From the NCBI GenBank assembly GCA_947579665.1, contig OX388351.1:51840939-51904938 (forward strand): a stretch of 64,000 nt of DNA. Reading direction: 5' to 3'. Below are positions 23,191 through 34,933 of the stretch, one piece after another. Within the stretch, counting starts at the first letter, position 1; every line of letters begins with the position of its first letter. The position numbers and the translations under genes were made by a program. This DNA comes from Sympetrum striolatum (lineage: Eukaryota; Arthropoda; Insecta; Odonata; Libellulidae). Under the pieces are notes generated by a model. The model saw only the letters and a list, made by a program, of their open reading frames with translations. It had not been told where the DNA came from and ran no database searches.

Positions 23191-23639
23191 GCCCAGACCA
23201 ATTTAATTTCTGACGGAATTGAGGCCTAAGAATCTCGTGTCGCTGCTACCATGATTGCCAAAACGAAGTTGGAAATCATACTGTATTAAAGTTTGCCCAT
23301 ATCAACGTCTATCCGCTCTCAGATTTTCTAGATTTGGTTTGATCTTAAGGTTTGATAGTAATTCTGATTTAAGCCTTACCCATAATCGCTATCCGATGTA
23401 CCATTACGTCCGGCGTTATTCTTCACTTCTTCATCTTATAAAAGCTATATTTTCGTATAGTAATATCTATTATATACTTCTATTCTAATTTAAAAAGAAT
23501 TGTCCTTAGCATGTGTGCAAGTTTTCTGTTATGTATGTAATATGAACCTAAAGTTTAAGAATATTTGTCCTGAATCTTTCACCCATGATCATTTTAAAAA
23601 CTTGCGGTACTCTCCGCTATACGCTATTCTGGTTTTCTC
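23191..23639. other. intergenic DNA, nothing recognised
   Basis: No feature supported. Confidence 0.6.
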
Positions 23640-23775
23640 CTTCAGTTGCCAGTAGAAGTAGTATTGTTAAAAGTGCTTCGACAGCTTAGGTCATTGGCTC
23701 TCACCGGAAATCGAACCCGGGACCGCTTTCACCAAAGGCAAAAACTCTGTCCAAATGACTATCCGGGAACCCCCC
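23640..23775 (-). mobile_element. tRNA-derived SINE, family 2, copy a
   Basis: On the minus strand: GGGTTCCCGGATAGTCATTTGG (A-box region), GCCTTTGGTGAAAGCGG, a strong B box CCCGGGTTCGATTTCCGG, GTGAGAGCC, then CTAAGCTGTCGAAGC and CTTTTAACAATACTACT. The same order is at 28984-29115 on the plus strand. The conserved non-tRNA part after the B box shows this is a SINE and not an isolated tRNA pseudogene. No long A tail is visible. Confidence 0.8.
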
Positions 23776-24244
23776 TCAGTTGCTCGTTACATCATGAGCA
23801 CAAATACATATTTAGCTAAAAAAATTAAAACTTAATAAAGTGTTTAAGTGGAAAGTAACCCCAGAGAAATTTGTTCTTGCAGCCCAATTTATTCCCACCA
23901 AAAGCTTTTCTGTTTCTCACATATCAAAGAACTATTCGTAACTGAAATTTAGGTAAATGTTGAAATTTTAATTTGTAATTTTTTCGGGCCGATGAAATTG
24001 AATGCTACTTAGGTTATTAATTTTTATTTCTGAGGGCGGAATTCGTGGCTTCGAATAAACCTCTTCGGGATTTGAGGGTTCGAAGGGTTAAGGAGAACGA
24101 TGCGTCAACTCCTAATCGGTGCCTGGACTATCTTCATAAATGATTGGGCCATAGCCTCCTTTGTGTCTTTCTAGGCTTCGTATATCATTATACGACAAAG
24201 TAGAAAAACAAGTACGAAGGCGTTGGAGATTCTTTGGGAGGAGA
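23776..24244. other. intergenic DNA, nothing recognised
   Basis: No feature supported. Confidence 0.55.
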
Positions 24245-24430
24245 GGGGTTAAACTGATGTATTTAAGCACTGATTGAGAAAATGGGTGGGGAGAGAAGAG
24301 GGGCTGCTAAAGAAAGCAATTGAGGGTAGAATACAAGGGAAAATGAGGCGAAGACAAAGGTAGAAGATGTAGCATGTATAAGGGTGGGATAAGCTTCCTA
24401 AAAACGAAATAAATGACGGGAATTCGACGG
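24245..24430 (+). mobile_element. RTE-like LINE relic, C-terminal coding end
   Basis: In one frame the sequence reads LRKWVGREEGLLKKAIEGRI then QGKMRRRQR and a stop (24362). The pattern LLxxxxEGxIxGKRxxGRRR is typical of the C-terminus of RTE-group retrotransposons. Upstream, a stop interrupts the frame near 24270; downstream the frame is lost. Only about 40 residues support the call and no reverse transcriptase motif is near, so the family assignment is tentative. Confidence 0.45.
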
Positions 24431-25699
24431 AAATGAATAGGAACGTGATTTCGTTAATTAATTTTTATGTGGTGAGACTCAAGTATTGTTGTTGGCAATT
24501 ATTATTCATTCATATAATATTGTATCGGCGTTTCCCATTTTAATTTTGCTACCTAATCCTGTAACGCAAAAGATTTGTGTACAGTCAAGTACTAATTTAT
24601 TTTAAGAACCATATTAAAGCAGAAATATTAAAGTCTTCTGTGACCAAGTGACAGCTTTGTGACATAGAAGTGGGTGTAAAGAAATGTACGTGACACTCAG
24701 TGACTGAGGGGAATGGGGCAGTTCGTGATAAAAAAATGCCGTAACATCATTTTAAGATGGCCCCTGTGGCATCACATTAAGCTTTCCTCCATTTTTACTG
24801 TTTACTGTACCGTGATTATCCTTTTGTTGGTGATGGGGAATAAATATAAATTTCTTTTTGCATTTTGTAATTACTGTGAGAGTTGAATAGTGGAGTATAT
24901 GTAGATATATATGATTTATGAAATGACGTCAGATACGGTGCTACTAACGAAAAAGCTGTCGCTGTACAATTCATCCATCTTTCAGAATTGAATTGTGATT
25001 TATTAATTTAATGAATTATTTTTTTAATATTTAAATGACTATGTCGTGAATAACACAATTGGTTGTGTATGAATATTTAACATTATGTAGCTAGGGTAGA
25101 TCATAAACAGAAGCTAAACAAAGTATATTTAGTCAATTGATTATCTATAAATAGAAGGGTTACTGAATGGAATATATTGCCTGAATAGGTCTTTCAACCC
25201 TTACTGAAAAACAAAAAGGAGTTCAAATGTAGTAGTTTATTGTGAAATGATTGGGAAACTGTGTGAGTGAAATGATGAACAATGTGACAGAATGGTATGT
25301 GACTAATGAAAGGAATGATGAAAACTCTGTATCTATGAGATACCTGGGGTGCTTATTCTGTTAGTGTGCGTATCTGGGGAATGTTGTTCGAGTTAAGGCT
25401 TTTTGTATTCGTTTGTTTGATTGTATTGTTTTCTAGACAATGGTTGAGGCTGTCGCCGGACGATAGTAGAAAAGCGACGTATAATGAATAAATAAACAAC
25501 TAGGTACAGGATTTCTTGACAGCAATAAAATTGCGATTTATTGAAATGGTGATAGTATCATCATTTCAATTTGTATTTTTCCTTTAATTATTCTCCATGT
25601 AAGGCCGTATAGGTTATCATTTTCATAAATCATGGGTGGAAGGTGGTTGTGTGAAAAAGTTGGGAAAACACTGCCCTTGTCCGTTCTAGCTTGATTACT
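24431..25699. other. AT-rich intergenic DNA; possible repeat 3' end at 25430-25502
   Basis: Mostly featureless. GGTTGAGGCTGTCGCCGGAC followed by a GAATAAATAAAC tail (25443-25500) looks like a retroelement 3' end, but there is no second copy in the window. Confidence 0.4.
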
Positions 25700-26400
25700 T
25701 CTCGGTCTGCCTGTCTTCAATTAGGAGAAAGACACTCGATATCGTAATTGGTTTCGCTCAGAGTGAATTAGTCGAATATTTGCCGTTCCAGCCGTTAACG
25801 ATGACAATGTGGAGAGATTAAAAGCACAGGATTGGTCGGAGGCAACGGAAAAAGGAATAAGGATCGTGTGGAAGTGTTTGGGAGAGCTAGAGGAGGTAAG
25901 CGAGGAGAAGGTTGAGGACAAGTCAAGAGCGGAATGTTAGGAATAAGATTGTTTGTGGTGTGGGCAGAAAAGGCTTATTTTTATTTTCAAGGTTTTTTTC
26001 CGCTGCTCAAGATGACGTTTCGAGTCCAGGTTATCTGCGGTCTCGTCCGTAAGAGGCCTCCACATGTACTTGTTGTAGTGGTTACGCCCCTCCCGTCCGC
26101 TCCTTCGAGAGGCGCTTTTTGGAGAGGCCCTCTCCTTCCTTGGAGGAGGTCTCATGGAAGGCCCTCACACGAGAAAACGCGCTTCTATCCACAGAGTAAC
26201 TGGTGCACAAAATTGCATACTGAGGAGACACTGTGTTGCTACGAGGGTGTTTAACACGAGGGCTTTTGTATCTTTTCGCCGTGTAGAGGAATTCGGAAAG
26301 GTGTGTTTAGATTCGAAGATATGTTTCCAGTCGATGATTCAGATCGGTTCAACAGGTTTGTTCGGATATCTTGCCCACTATCTCGGCCGGTTCTAAAAGT
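25700..26400. other. GC/CpG-rich island 8
   Basis: GC-rich block with frames of 66-106 residues on both strands, none recognised. Confidence 0.45.
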
Positions 26401-26989
26401 AATGTGTATTTATAAGGGAATTAGAGAGTGAATATGCTGCATATTCAGCCAAAATAGATTCGCAATACAATTTACATTGAGTTCCATCATCACTGACGGG
26501 AAAACTTGCCAAAAACGGTATTTGGTGTCAAGCATATGTTATTCCAAAAGAATGAGCTTCAAATTTGAGACGAGAATTGAATATTGGAGAATATTAGTAT
26601 ATTTTCCCACTACTTTCATTTTTAAGGTTTGAAAAATAAAACATTTTTAAGAGTGTTGATTTTATTTTTATAATTGACACAATATTCCTTCATGGCAAAA
26701 TTGATTCGAAATTCATGTATATTTCAGTAAAATGATTTATTACAATAGACTTACGACTGACACCCTCTAGCTTCGATATACAGAAGTTGTACAATAAAAG
26801 GAGAAGTTTTTTAACAAGTTAATTCCCGTCATGCTTCACGGAGGAAATAACTAGTTTTTCATAATTAACGAATGTAGGAAATAGATATTGCAAATCCATA
26901 GCCACTTCTACGAGATAAATTGTATTCCTGTAATTACATGAACCGTAGACCGCTTATTAAGCTCATTTGTAAGTGAACAAATATTACTT
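26401..26989. other. AT-rich intergenic DNA, nothing recognised
   Basis: No feature supported. Confidence 0.6.
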
Positions 26990-27340
26990 GAGTATAAGAT
27001 TCTCATGTGAGAAAAATTACATGAGTATGAGATTCTTATGTAATAATGTGAAATGGTTTTGGTGATTCCAGTTTTCAAAACGAATGTCAGCTGCTGTGTA
27101 ACTCTCAAATGAATTAGTTCTTAACATAACATTTTTAATATTAGCTTCACGCTGGTCTGCAATACAATCAATTTTTAATACGAATAAAGCTTGCCTAATT
27201 CTTACTCTTCCCATCATTTAATTTTTATCGAAATTCCCATCTTTTTGTTGAACGATTTCTGAAGTGATCAATATTCGATATAATTATTTTACTCATAAGT
27301 CATATGAGGTGATTCATGGATATGAGATTCTCATGTGAAA
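26990..27340. repeat. interspersed repeat, copy A (uninterrupted)
   Basis: From 27051 to about 27313 the sequence aligns with 32043-32266 plus 33617-33661, sharing AAATGGTTTTGGTG, CAGCTGCTGTGTAACT, TTAGTTCTTAACATAA, TCTTACTCTTCCCATCA and TATTTTACTCA. Copy A is continuous where the other copy is split by a LINE. Palindromic words (ATGAGATTCTCAT type) occur at 26990-27010, 27023-27042 and 27318-27338, flanking the repeat on both sides, possibly as its ends. No frame encodes a recognised protein. The element class is unknown. Confidence 0.85.
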
Positions 27341-28983
27341 TGAGAAAAGCAGATTTAAATGTAAATTGTTTAGTATATTTTGTTTTTTAGTTTCCTTTCG
27401 TATTCACATTTTCTATCCCGTTTAGTACTCGCTGTCTGGATATTATACTTATCCTCTATTGAGTTTCGTTAAACTAGGAATAAATATTACCCATCAAAAT
27501 GTATAAGATATTTAGAAAGTTACTCTAATTAATTCCATCGTCACGTTTTAGAAGAAATACGATGTGATGTGTGTTAAATTGTGTAGAAAACAATTTGGAG
27601 AAATATCATATTTCATGTTTATCAATCATATTTACCCTTCTCTTCCTTATTTGATAGGTTTACCCCTTAAATGATATTTTATATTAGTCGCTTCAAACTT
27701 GAATGTTTCACACCCGTGACATTTGATGTATTTAGTATAAGTTTTTAATATGCATACGATTTATTGTGGCATTTTCGGAAGTCTTATGTAGTTCATGAGA
27801 AACTATTATTCCGCATTTGTTTAAACATGACCTAGTCGAGAGTTTCTGCGAATCTACCGTGTTTTGATTGGTATCACACCAACTCAGATTAAGTAGGAGG
27901 AACATATAATCATTTAAAGGCATTGAATTGATATTTAAAAGGACGTATGCCATGTTCTATTAAAATGGGAGATCATACTTAGCGAAAGCCTCAAAGTCCA
28001 GGTCTATAATATTTTTGGTCCGACTATAACCAGTGATCTGTATAATATTTTATATAATTCTTGCTTTTGAGAGGAAATTAAGATAACCAATATCGTAAAG
28101 TTTTGGTATCATTTATTAATCCAGTTAATAATTCGAAATTTGCATTTTAAGGCTCTGAAACTAGTTATCTCCTTGCCTTTCGGTTCAGTTCCCTAGTGGC
28201 TTGAAAGGGGTGCCTAAGGTCGGAGGTTTGAAATCAAACAAAATAGAGTGCGTTTTTATGTCCTCAACCACTTGTTCTTGGTCATCATCTCTTCGATTTT
28301 CACTTCATTTAAGCCTCTTGATTAACCGCTTCTTCTCGCCCAAGGCGCTTTGTTTTTTCTTCAGCCCCATCTTCCTTTGTTTTCGGACACTCCTGTAGAA
28401 TACACCATCTCCTTACTTATGAGGGCCATCCAAAGGACTCTTTTATCTTAGTTTCTAGTGGCAATCGGAACAGATTCAAGGGCTGGGAATATCTTACAAG
28501 ATTTTTGAGAGGCACGAGAGATCAAAATCGTTACCTTCGGCTTGATACCTTACAGCCTTGTCTTTGCATCCAGTGCTGTGTTGTATAATAGTACCTATAT
28601 TGTGTCCTTGGTGCTAGTTGACGGTGGTCAACATATAATTTGCACCTTTCTCTGCAGAAATTGTCAATTTCCATTATTTTATAATTACAAGGTTATTTAC
28701 TACCCCTGAGGAGGGAGACATTGTCTTCGAAGCGTGCATTGGGCATCATAAAGTTCGGCATCCCTTTCTTGCTTTCTTGGACTACTGGGAAGTAAGACTC
28801 AGAGCGCCGACAATGACCCCTTTTGCAGATTTCAAGCCTCTAAACTGTCGTTATAATGTATTTATCGAATAGATGATGATGATCGGTGATTGAAATTCAC
28901 ATTGTTGGTATAATATTTTTCACAGAAAAAAGAAATGTTTTATGGAATCCGCCTTAACTTTTTCTATCTTCTTGTATGAATTT
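27341..28983. other. AT-rich intergenic DNA, nothing recognised
   Basis: No feature supported. Confidence 0.6.
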
Positions 28984-29115
28984 GATCCCGGATAGCCTGG
29001 TACGTTCTCCTTCGGAGTAAGTGGTCCCGGGTTCGATTCCCAGTGAGAGCCTCCATGTGCGAATTTATCTAAGCTGTGGAAGCTACTTTTAACAACACTA
29101 CTGCATCATATGCAT
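28984..29115 (+). mobile_element. tRNA-derived SINE, family 2, copy b
   Basis: GATCCCGGATAGCCTGGTAC (A-box region) is followed by GGAGTAAGTGGTCCCGGG, the B box GGTTCGATTCC (29030-29040), GTGAGAGCC, CTAAGCTGTGGAAGC and ACTTTTAACAACACTACT. It aligns along its whole length with the minus-strand copy at 23640-23775 and looks slightly better preserved in the B box. Confidence 0.8.
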
Positions 29116-29739
29116 ATACCCCAGCTAATTCCTATAATAATCCTTGTGTCTACGTTGATTTATACCAGGGAATTTCCTAATACTTTGCCTTTCTTTTAGC
29201 TTGAGTGGTTTTCTTTTCAACTGATTAAAACGTGTTATTTTTTTAATTCATCGTTTTTCTATTTTTCACCGAGTTTTATAGGACATATCCTCGCTACCTT
29301 TTCGTGAAATAATGGTTTCATTTTAAACGACATTACTCAAGGCGTTATTAAAAGTCAAAACACTAGTTTCTAATTTATAACAAGGTCTGTGCAATCATCA
29401 AATTAAGATATAGATATCAGCTCCACATTTTTGAAGAACGCAGTTCCATGCTAAGGTAAATTCATCTGTTATAATTCGGAAACTTATTTAAAAATTGTGA
29501 TAAATTCTGCGAATGTCATGGTGATTTAACGTGACTCTTTGAATTGAGGATGATTAGCGATATTTCGAAAATTTAAACTTCTATAATGTCATTAAATTTG
29601 AATTTCATTTAGAAGTATGAGCTGTTATTGTAGATGATGTGCAATTGTAGTAGATCGTTGTTAATGAAAGTTGAACCAAAAATGCGTATTTTATACAGTG
29701 CGATGTATTAGTGTACGTGTTCATGATAGTTTACGTCTA
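29116..29739. other. AT-rich intergenic DNA, nothing recognised
   Basis: No feature supported. Confidence 0.6.
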
Positions 29740-30190
29740 TTGTGCAGCTCTCTATTCATCTCCTACATAGCCCGGTATCACAGCACAAATCTCCCGTCAC
29801 AGCAGCTTATGAGATAAAGGTTCGCCATTTAATCTTTATTAGGCTTCAGCGGTTTGTGTAGGTCGCGCTTAAAACTCGTCACAGCTCTTTACATCTCTTT
29901 TTTCGGCCATTGTATCGGACATCGTGTGCAAGTGGGATCATAAGGTTTGTCGGCTCGGGTTACAATGCTTTGATTGCCGGGTGTCAGTTGTGTACGCGGC
30001 AGATGGCTACTAGCAGCAGCATTTGCCTATAGTAGTACCCTCTTCCCCTTGAGTCGCTCTTCCACAACGGTCTTCCCACGTGAAGTGCTTTCCCATTCTA
30101 CATTTTCCCTCAGCTTCGCTCCATTTTCTTCCATTTGCTCCGCAAGAGCAGAGTTGTTAAAAAGAAGCTGTGGATAACTAATTCCCCATC
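29740..30190. other. GC-rich island 9 (moderate)
   Basis: Moderately GC-rich block with CpG around 29850-30000 and one 67-residue frame of no recognised family. Confidence 0.4.
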
Positions 30191-31269
30191 GTTTAAATCA
30201 CAACAAATAGCCATTGTACGGGCCAAAGAGGTCGTAGGTCATGGAAAGTGATTAAATGTTCATCTACGTCATTTTATTTTCCTTTTCAAATATGTTTATC
30301 GTGTATGATGCTAAGCATCGATGCCGTACAAGGGTGGATTTACCATAAGGCGCACTATTTGCTAACTGAAATTTTTTTTAAGACCTTCATCTTGTAAGAT
30401 AATCTCTTGTTGGCCTCTAAGTTGTTCTTTCTCCTAAGGATTCTGATTGCTAAATATCGTCCTTAATTCGGTTTTTTTTACATCTGTTGTATCTGTTACG
30501 TGTTGTTTATTATTGTAGAGAAGCTTACTTGGAGCATATAAAAATATGGTTCAATTTTATTTTTATTTAAAATCAGGGTCTATTACCATTATTTAAAATA
30601 AACGTCTATTTTTTAAAATTTCATTGCCTAGAGCTCCTCAATTCCAGACATTTGAGTGCGTTAAATTATGAAGTAGAGTACGTATTAAGTGTGAACAATG
30701 AAGTAGCTCACAAATAAAATTTTTAAATTAATGGATACGTAAAAGATTCCTTCAGTTTGAAGTCCTGACTTTTAATTTATATCATGGTCGTTTAATGGTT
30801 CTCCAGAATGGGTATGGTTTACTGTATTCTCAAAAAATCTCTTCAAGAAAGAAATACAGCAAATAAATGGCTCATTTTAAAGGGAGGTATTGAGATAAAA
30901 TAGTGGTCTCTAATACTTATTTTTTTATTTATGATAAAAGGATAACATTTTTTTTAAATAATAATTATCTAGCCTAAGCAATAGTTTAAAAAATCCTGCC
31001 AAAAATATCCAGCTCGATCACAGGCACCCTTTTACACAAAATTACAATTTGATTATATTCGTTCGTAAAAGCTATAATATATTCAACTCATACTATTAAT
31101 ATCCCTGAATTGCTGATATTTTCACGTTAAATGGCAAAAGTAGACGAGATTTGGCGTCCAGTTAAAAAAATCGCGTCAGAAATAGTCTTTATATCTTAAT
31201 CAGAGTCGAATGACGGGAGAATTTGGAAGTCAATCTCTGGAATACCGAGTGTATTAATCTGTTTCTATA
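30191..31269. other. AT-rich intergenic DNA, nothing recognised
   Basis: No feature supported. Confidence 0.6.
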
Positions 31270-31880
31270 GCCGTTAATGGCTAATTTGATCCTCGTAATC
31301 CAACCGACGGTTATAAACATCTCATCGGGAACGCCTATCACCAATCACGAGGCATGCGGCGCGTACGGAAGTAATAAGCGGTGTGCGGTCGGTGCGATAT
31401 TAGCCCTCCCCACCCGCCCGAGGCAACACCATCGGCCCCCCATTCTCATTTCGCCCCAGGGGTCCACGGGCCACTTCTCAACTCTCTCTGCCGGAAATAA
31501 GTCGAGGCGAAACCCGATTGTAGCACTTAGATCGCCCGATAACCTTTTTCTCCCTCTGCATTAATTCTGCTAGCGTACACCAGAATCGGGGAGCGAGGGA
31601 GGTTTACGGATCCTGCGGTGTCGACGGTGTCGGCGTAGGGTGCGCACCCTGATCCCTCGTATGTCCCCCGGGCGCCTTCTTCCCCCTTATCGAGATCTTC
31701 CTTATCTCCCGGCTCATTCTGAATCAATCGGTTGAGAATGTGTGAGGCCGTTTTATTGCATGAATTCCTGCCTTCCCTCTTTATAGGAGAACGGTGTTTT
31801 TCTTTCCAGGTCCCGTTTGCTTCTTTTGTTAGCTTTTTGGCCGAGCGCATTCCTTGTCGTTTATAGTGCCTTATCCTCGT
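31270..31880. other. GC/CpG-rich island 10
   Basis: GC-rich block with frames of 95 (plus) and 107 (minus) residues that overlap. The composition follows the base bias and no domain is seen. Confidence 0.45.
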
Positions 31881-32260
31881 GCATTAGTTTCCCATCTCCG
31901 GCCCATTCCTTTCTCATTCTGAAAGGTAGCGGTTTATTTTCTTCTTTGGGTGTAACTGGCTGAACTTGCTATTTCTTTCTATTTCACTAAAGAAAATGTA
32001 TGCAATTTACTGTGACGGTTAGTATGTTTTTATCTCTAAGTCAAATGGTTTTGGTGTTTCCAGTTTTCAAGATGAATTTATCAGCTGCTGTGTAACTATC
32101 CTCTAAGAATTAGTTCTTAACATAAGTTCACACATTGTTAATATTAACTTCAAGATGGTCTGCAATAAAATCATTGTTTAACACCAATAAAGCTTACTTC
32201 TTACTCTTCCCATCAGTTAATTTGTATCAAAATTTACAACTTTTTATTGAATGATTTGTG

Positions 32261-33616
32261 AAGTCTATGTCTATGTCTATGTATGAACCTTGCAAGCCGC
32301 CTTTCGGCGTGTGGCAGGGGGTGCAAGCACCTTGACTCTATTTTCCTAAACGGTTGCTTTCGCGTATACTTCGCGGAAAAAATGAATTTTTGAAACGATT
32401 CGTTTTAGCATCTATTTCCCTAATCTTTCGGGCAGTATCAGCACGACCCATATAACAGGGGGGTCGCATTATATCGGTTACATCATCTGAAAACGTAATT
32501 TCTCTGAACTTATTTAATAAATTTATCCTTTGAATTTTTCTTCTATCTTCTAATGATTCCCATCCCGCGTCCTGTAACATCTGAGTGACGCTCGCTGTTT
32601 TATCGTAGCAATTCTTTACAAATCGTATCGCCTTCCGTTGTACTTTTTCTAAATCCCGAATATGACATTTCTCGGCGGGGTCCCATACACTACATGCATA
32701 TTCAAGGTGAGGCCTAACTAACGCTAAGTAACATCGCTCGCGAACCTTTTCTTCGCTCCTACCGACTATTCTTTTAACGAAGCCGAGTTTCTTAAGTGCT
32801 TTTCCACATATATTTCGGATGTGGGCACTCCATGAAAGATTATTCGTGAGAGTTACTCCAAGATACTTTACCGATTCTACTGACATTAGGTTTACCCCTC
32901 GGAGACTATAAGAATAATCATTTATTATAGATTTACTTTCGAAGAAGTTAACTACCGAACACTTTTCTACATTAAGCTCTAATTGCCACTCATCGCACCA
33001 ATTCATAATTCTATCTAAGTCGTTCGAAAGGGTTAATCTATCCTCTGAACTAACTATTTCCCTGTAAATGACTGTGTCGTCTGCGAATATCCTAACATTG
33101 CTTTCAATGTGATTGCTGAGGTCGTTGATGTATACTAAAAATAACAACGGTCCAATTACACTGCCCTGAGGGACGCCCGAGGTCACCTTAACCAAGTTGG
33201 AACTAATACCATCGAGTACTACTCGTTGCTCTCTATCGGTGAGAAAGTCTTTTATCCAGTTAATAACTTGTGCATTGATACCCGCAATTTCTAATTTGTA
33301 CAGCAATTTATGATGAGGTACCTTATCGAAAGCCTTCCGAAAATCTAAAAATATCGCATCGACTTGCTTATGTTTTTCAGCAGAGTTTAGAACATCGTGT
33401 ACTAATAAAGCCAGCTGAGACTCGCAAGAACGAGTCTTACGAAAACCGTGTTGATTCCTAATTATGAAATTGGACGTTTCAAGAAAACCCGTTAAAGAGC
33501 TAGCTATTATATGTTCCATAATTTTACCGCTCAGTGATGTTAAAGATATAGGCCTGTAATTAGCTGGATCGTCCTTAGAACCACTTTTAAATATTGGCGT
33601 GACATTCGCCAAGTCT
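32261..33616 (-). mobile_element. 5'-truncated CR1-group LINE, young copy 1
   Basis: The element proper is 32267-33610 (1344 bp) on the minus strand, bounded by AAGTCT on both sides, a likely 6-bp target-site duplication. It begins inside the reverse transcriptase region, carries the protein end, then about 70 bp of 3' sequence (TTGCACCCCCTGCCACACG, GCCGAAAGGCGGCTTGCAAGG) and a tail of ACATAG/GACATA repeats (32267-32285). An imperfect hexanucleotide tail instead of poly(A) and 5' truncation fit target-primed insertion of CR1-group elements. The endonuclease, ORF1 and promoter are absent. Its identity to the 17.6-kb copy implies a source element active in the recent past. Confidence 0.95.
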
Positions 33617-33645
33617 TCAATATTCGATTTGATTATTTTACTCAA
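32338..33645 (-). CDS. reverse transcriptase fragment of a CR1/jockey-group LINE
   Basis: An uninterrupted frame of 435 codons. Residues 13-435 are element-encoded; the first 12 (MSKIIKSNIEDL) are read from the host flank and duplicated target, so the start is fortuitous. Domains in order: ANVTPIF and NYRPISLTS (about 13-37, start of the reverse transcriptase domain), QHGFRKTRSC (65-74), FLDFRKAFD (99-107, catalytic Asp), SGVPQGSVIGP (156-166), FADD (187-190, catalytic Asp pair), YLGV (261-264), LVRPHLEYACSVWDP (309-323) and QRKAIRFV (336-343). The protein would copy element RNA at the nicked target. The catalytic residues are intact, but the upstream endonuclease part is missing and no promoter is evident, so expression is doubtful. 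The assignment to the CR1 group rather than jockey proper is by motif style. Confidence 0.9.
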   Translation of the reverse strand: MSKIIKSNIEDLANVTPIFKSGSKDDPANYRPISLTSLSGKIMEHIIASSLTGFLETSNFIIRNQHGFRKTRSCESQLALLVHDVLNSAEKHKQVDAIFLDFRKAFDKVPHHKLLYKLEIAGINAQVINWIKDFLTDREQRVVLDGISSNLVKVTSGVPQGSVIGPLLFLVYINDLSNHIESNVRIFADDTVIYREIVSSEDRLTLSNDLDRIMNWCDEWQLELNVEKCSVVNFFESKSIINDYSYSLRGVNLMSVESVKYLGVTLTNNLSWSAHIRNICGKALKKLGFVKRIVGRSEEKVRERCYLALVRPHLEYACSVWDPAEKCHIRDLEKVQRKAIRFVKNCYDKTASVTQMLQDAGWESLEDRRKIQRINLLNKFREITFSDDVTDIMRPPCYMGRADTARKIREIDAKTNRFKNSFFPRSIRESNRLGK

Positions 33646-33670
33646 AAGTCGTATGAGGTGTATCTCACAG

Positions 33671-34339
33671 GATAATCATGTATTAATCATATGTTATCAT
33701 TTCCTGTATGTAATCATTTCCTTATTAATGGAATGTGCTGCAATTTGTATATTTTTTACATTTATTTCTAGGTACGCTCTCTAAATACCACACGTCTTCA
33801 AAAACTACTCCATATTTGAACTTGGCGATATTTTTTCAGATTATTAACATATCTTAGGAGGGATCTTAGTTGTTATTTGAAGAAGGTGATTGTGAATGAT
33901 GCATTGGAAAAAAAATTTCATCATTTATCAGTATTAAATTTTAATTTATTAAACTGCGGAAGTTTGTCTCATCATTTTTTCTACCCATGTAAGTAATTCG
34001 AGGTAAACAATCAAATGTGATTATATATCATGTAATATTTTTAATTCTTTTCATTTTCTGATAGTTTAAGTATTCATTGAAGCTATTGAATGTTAATAAG
34101 TACTTCTAAATCATCAATTTATGTAAATCATCCTAACAAAGTAGTAGACTATTTAAAGCGTAAGGATTTAAATGATTTTCTCATCTACTCATAGTAGGAT
34201 GATTATTCTATTTGTGAAAGAATTTTAGTTATTCATTCATTAACTTGCCAACCGTAGAATTATTCAATATTCATGACATGTAAAATATACGCCTTAGAAC
34301 GTATTTCGTAGTCTAGAACAAATTTATGCTTTAATCACA
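33671..34339. other. AT-rich intergenic DNA, nothing recognised
   Basis: No feature supported. Confidence 0.6.
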
Positions 34340-34640
34340 TTTACAAATGTCGTTGAATTTGGGATTGCGTGGAAATTCGGCCGTTGGAAACTCGTTTCTC
34401 ATCTCGAAATTCAAATTATTCTCAGCCACAGAAAGCCCTCGGCGTGTAGACTCATGTGAAGTGGTACTTTTCAAGTTCACGGATCTGAAATCGAGAGTGC
34501 GTCTGCACGGACGAATAAAATCAAAAATTGAAACCATTTCACACGAAATTCATTTCCTGGCGAATCGTTTTCGCAACTTGTTAAATTCATCTTTTCGCAC
34601 CTTCTTAAAGGAAGCGAATGTAACTGAAGGTTTCAGCCAC
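34340..34640. other. CpG-bearing block 11 (weak)
   Basis: A short, mildly GC-richer block with CpG-containing words and frames of 68 and 105 residues on opposite strands, neither recognised. Confidence 0.35.
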
Positions 34641-34933
34641 AAAAGACTACAACTACTGCATTGATATGCTGTTGTCATAAAATTCTCACGATTCTCCGTA
34701 TAAGTGTATTTATTTAGGCCTGAGGATATCAAGTTTTTGATATCCCTGTGGTTTTCAAAATCGACTCTATGAAGCCTTCAACTGATTTCCTGAGTGTTTG
34801 TTTCATTATAAATATATTTATTTTCTTACTGATATTATTAATTGGCAATTAATATGCGAATTTTCCCATTCTTGATAATAATTTGAAATCAAGAATTTTC
34901 GTTTGATAGCATACATCACATCGTTAAGTATTA

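Larger units (their letters stand above)
32043..33670. repeat. interspersed repeat, copy B, split by a LINE
   Basis: Flanks 32043-32266 and 33617-33661 together align with copy A (27051-27313). The break falls exactly at AAGTCT, which is present on both sides of the LINE (32261-32266 and 33611-33616). Copy A reads GAAGTGATCAATATTCG over the same point and copy B would read GAAGTCTTCAATATTCG without the insertion. The right flank diverges from A after about 33661. Confidence 0.85.

Noticed and set aside
34721..34752. CTGAGGA next to a perfect GGATATCAA/TTGATATCC hairpin, resembling a hammerhead
   Set aside because: The GAAA core box is missing after the hairpin; only the hairpin itself is real.
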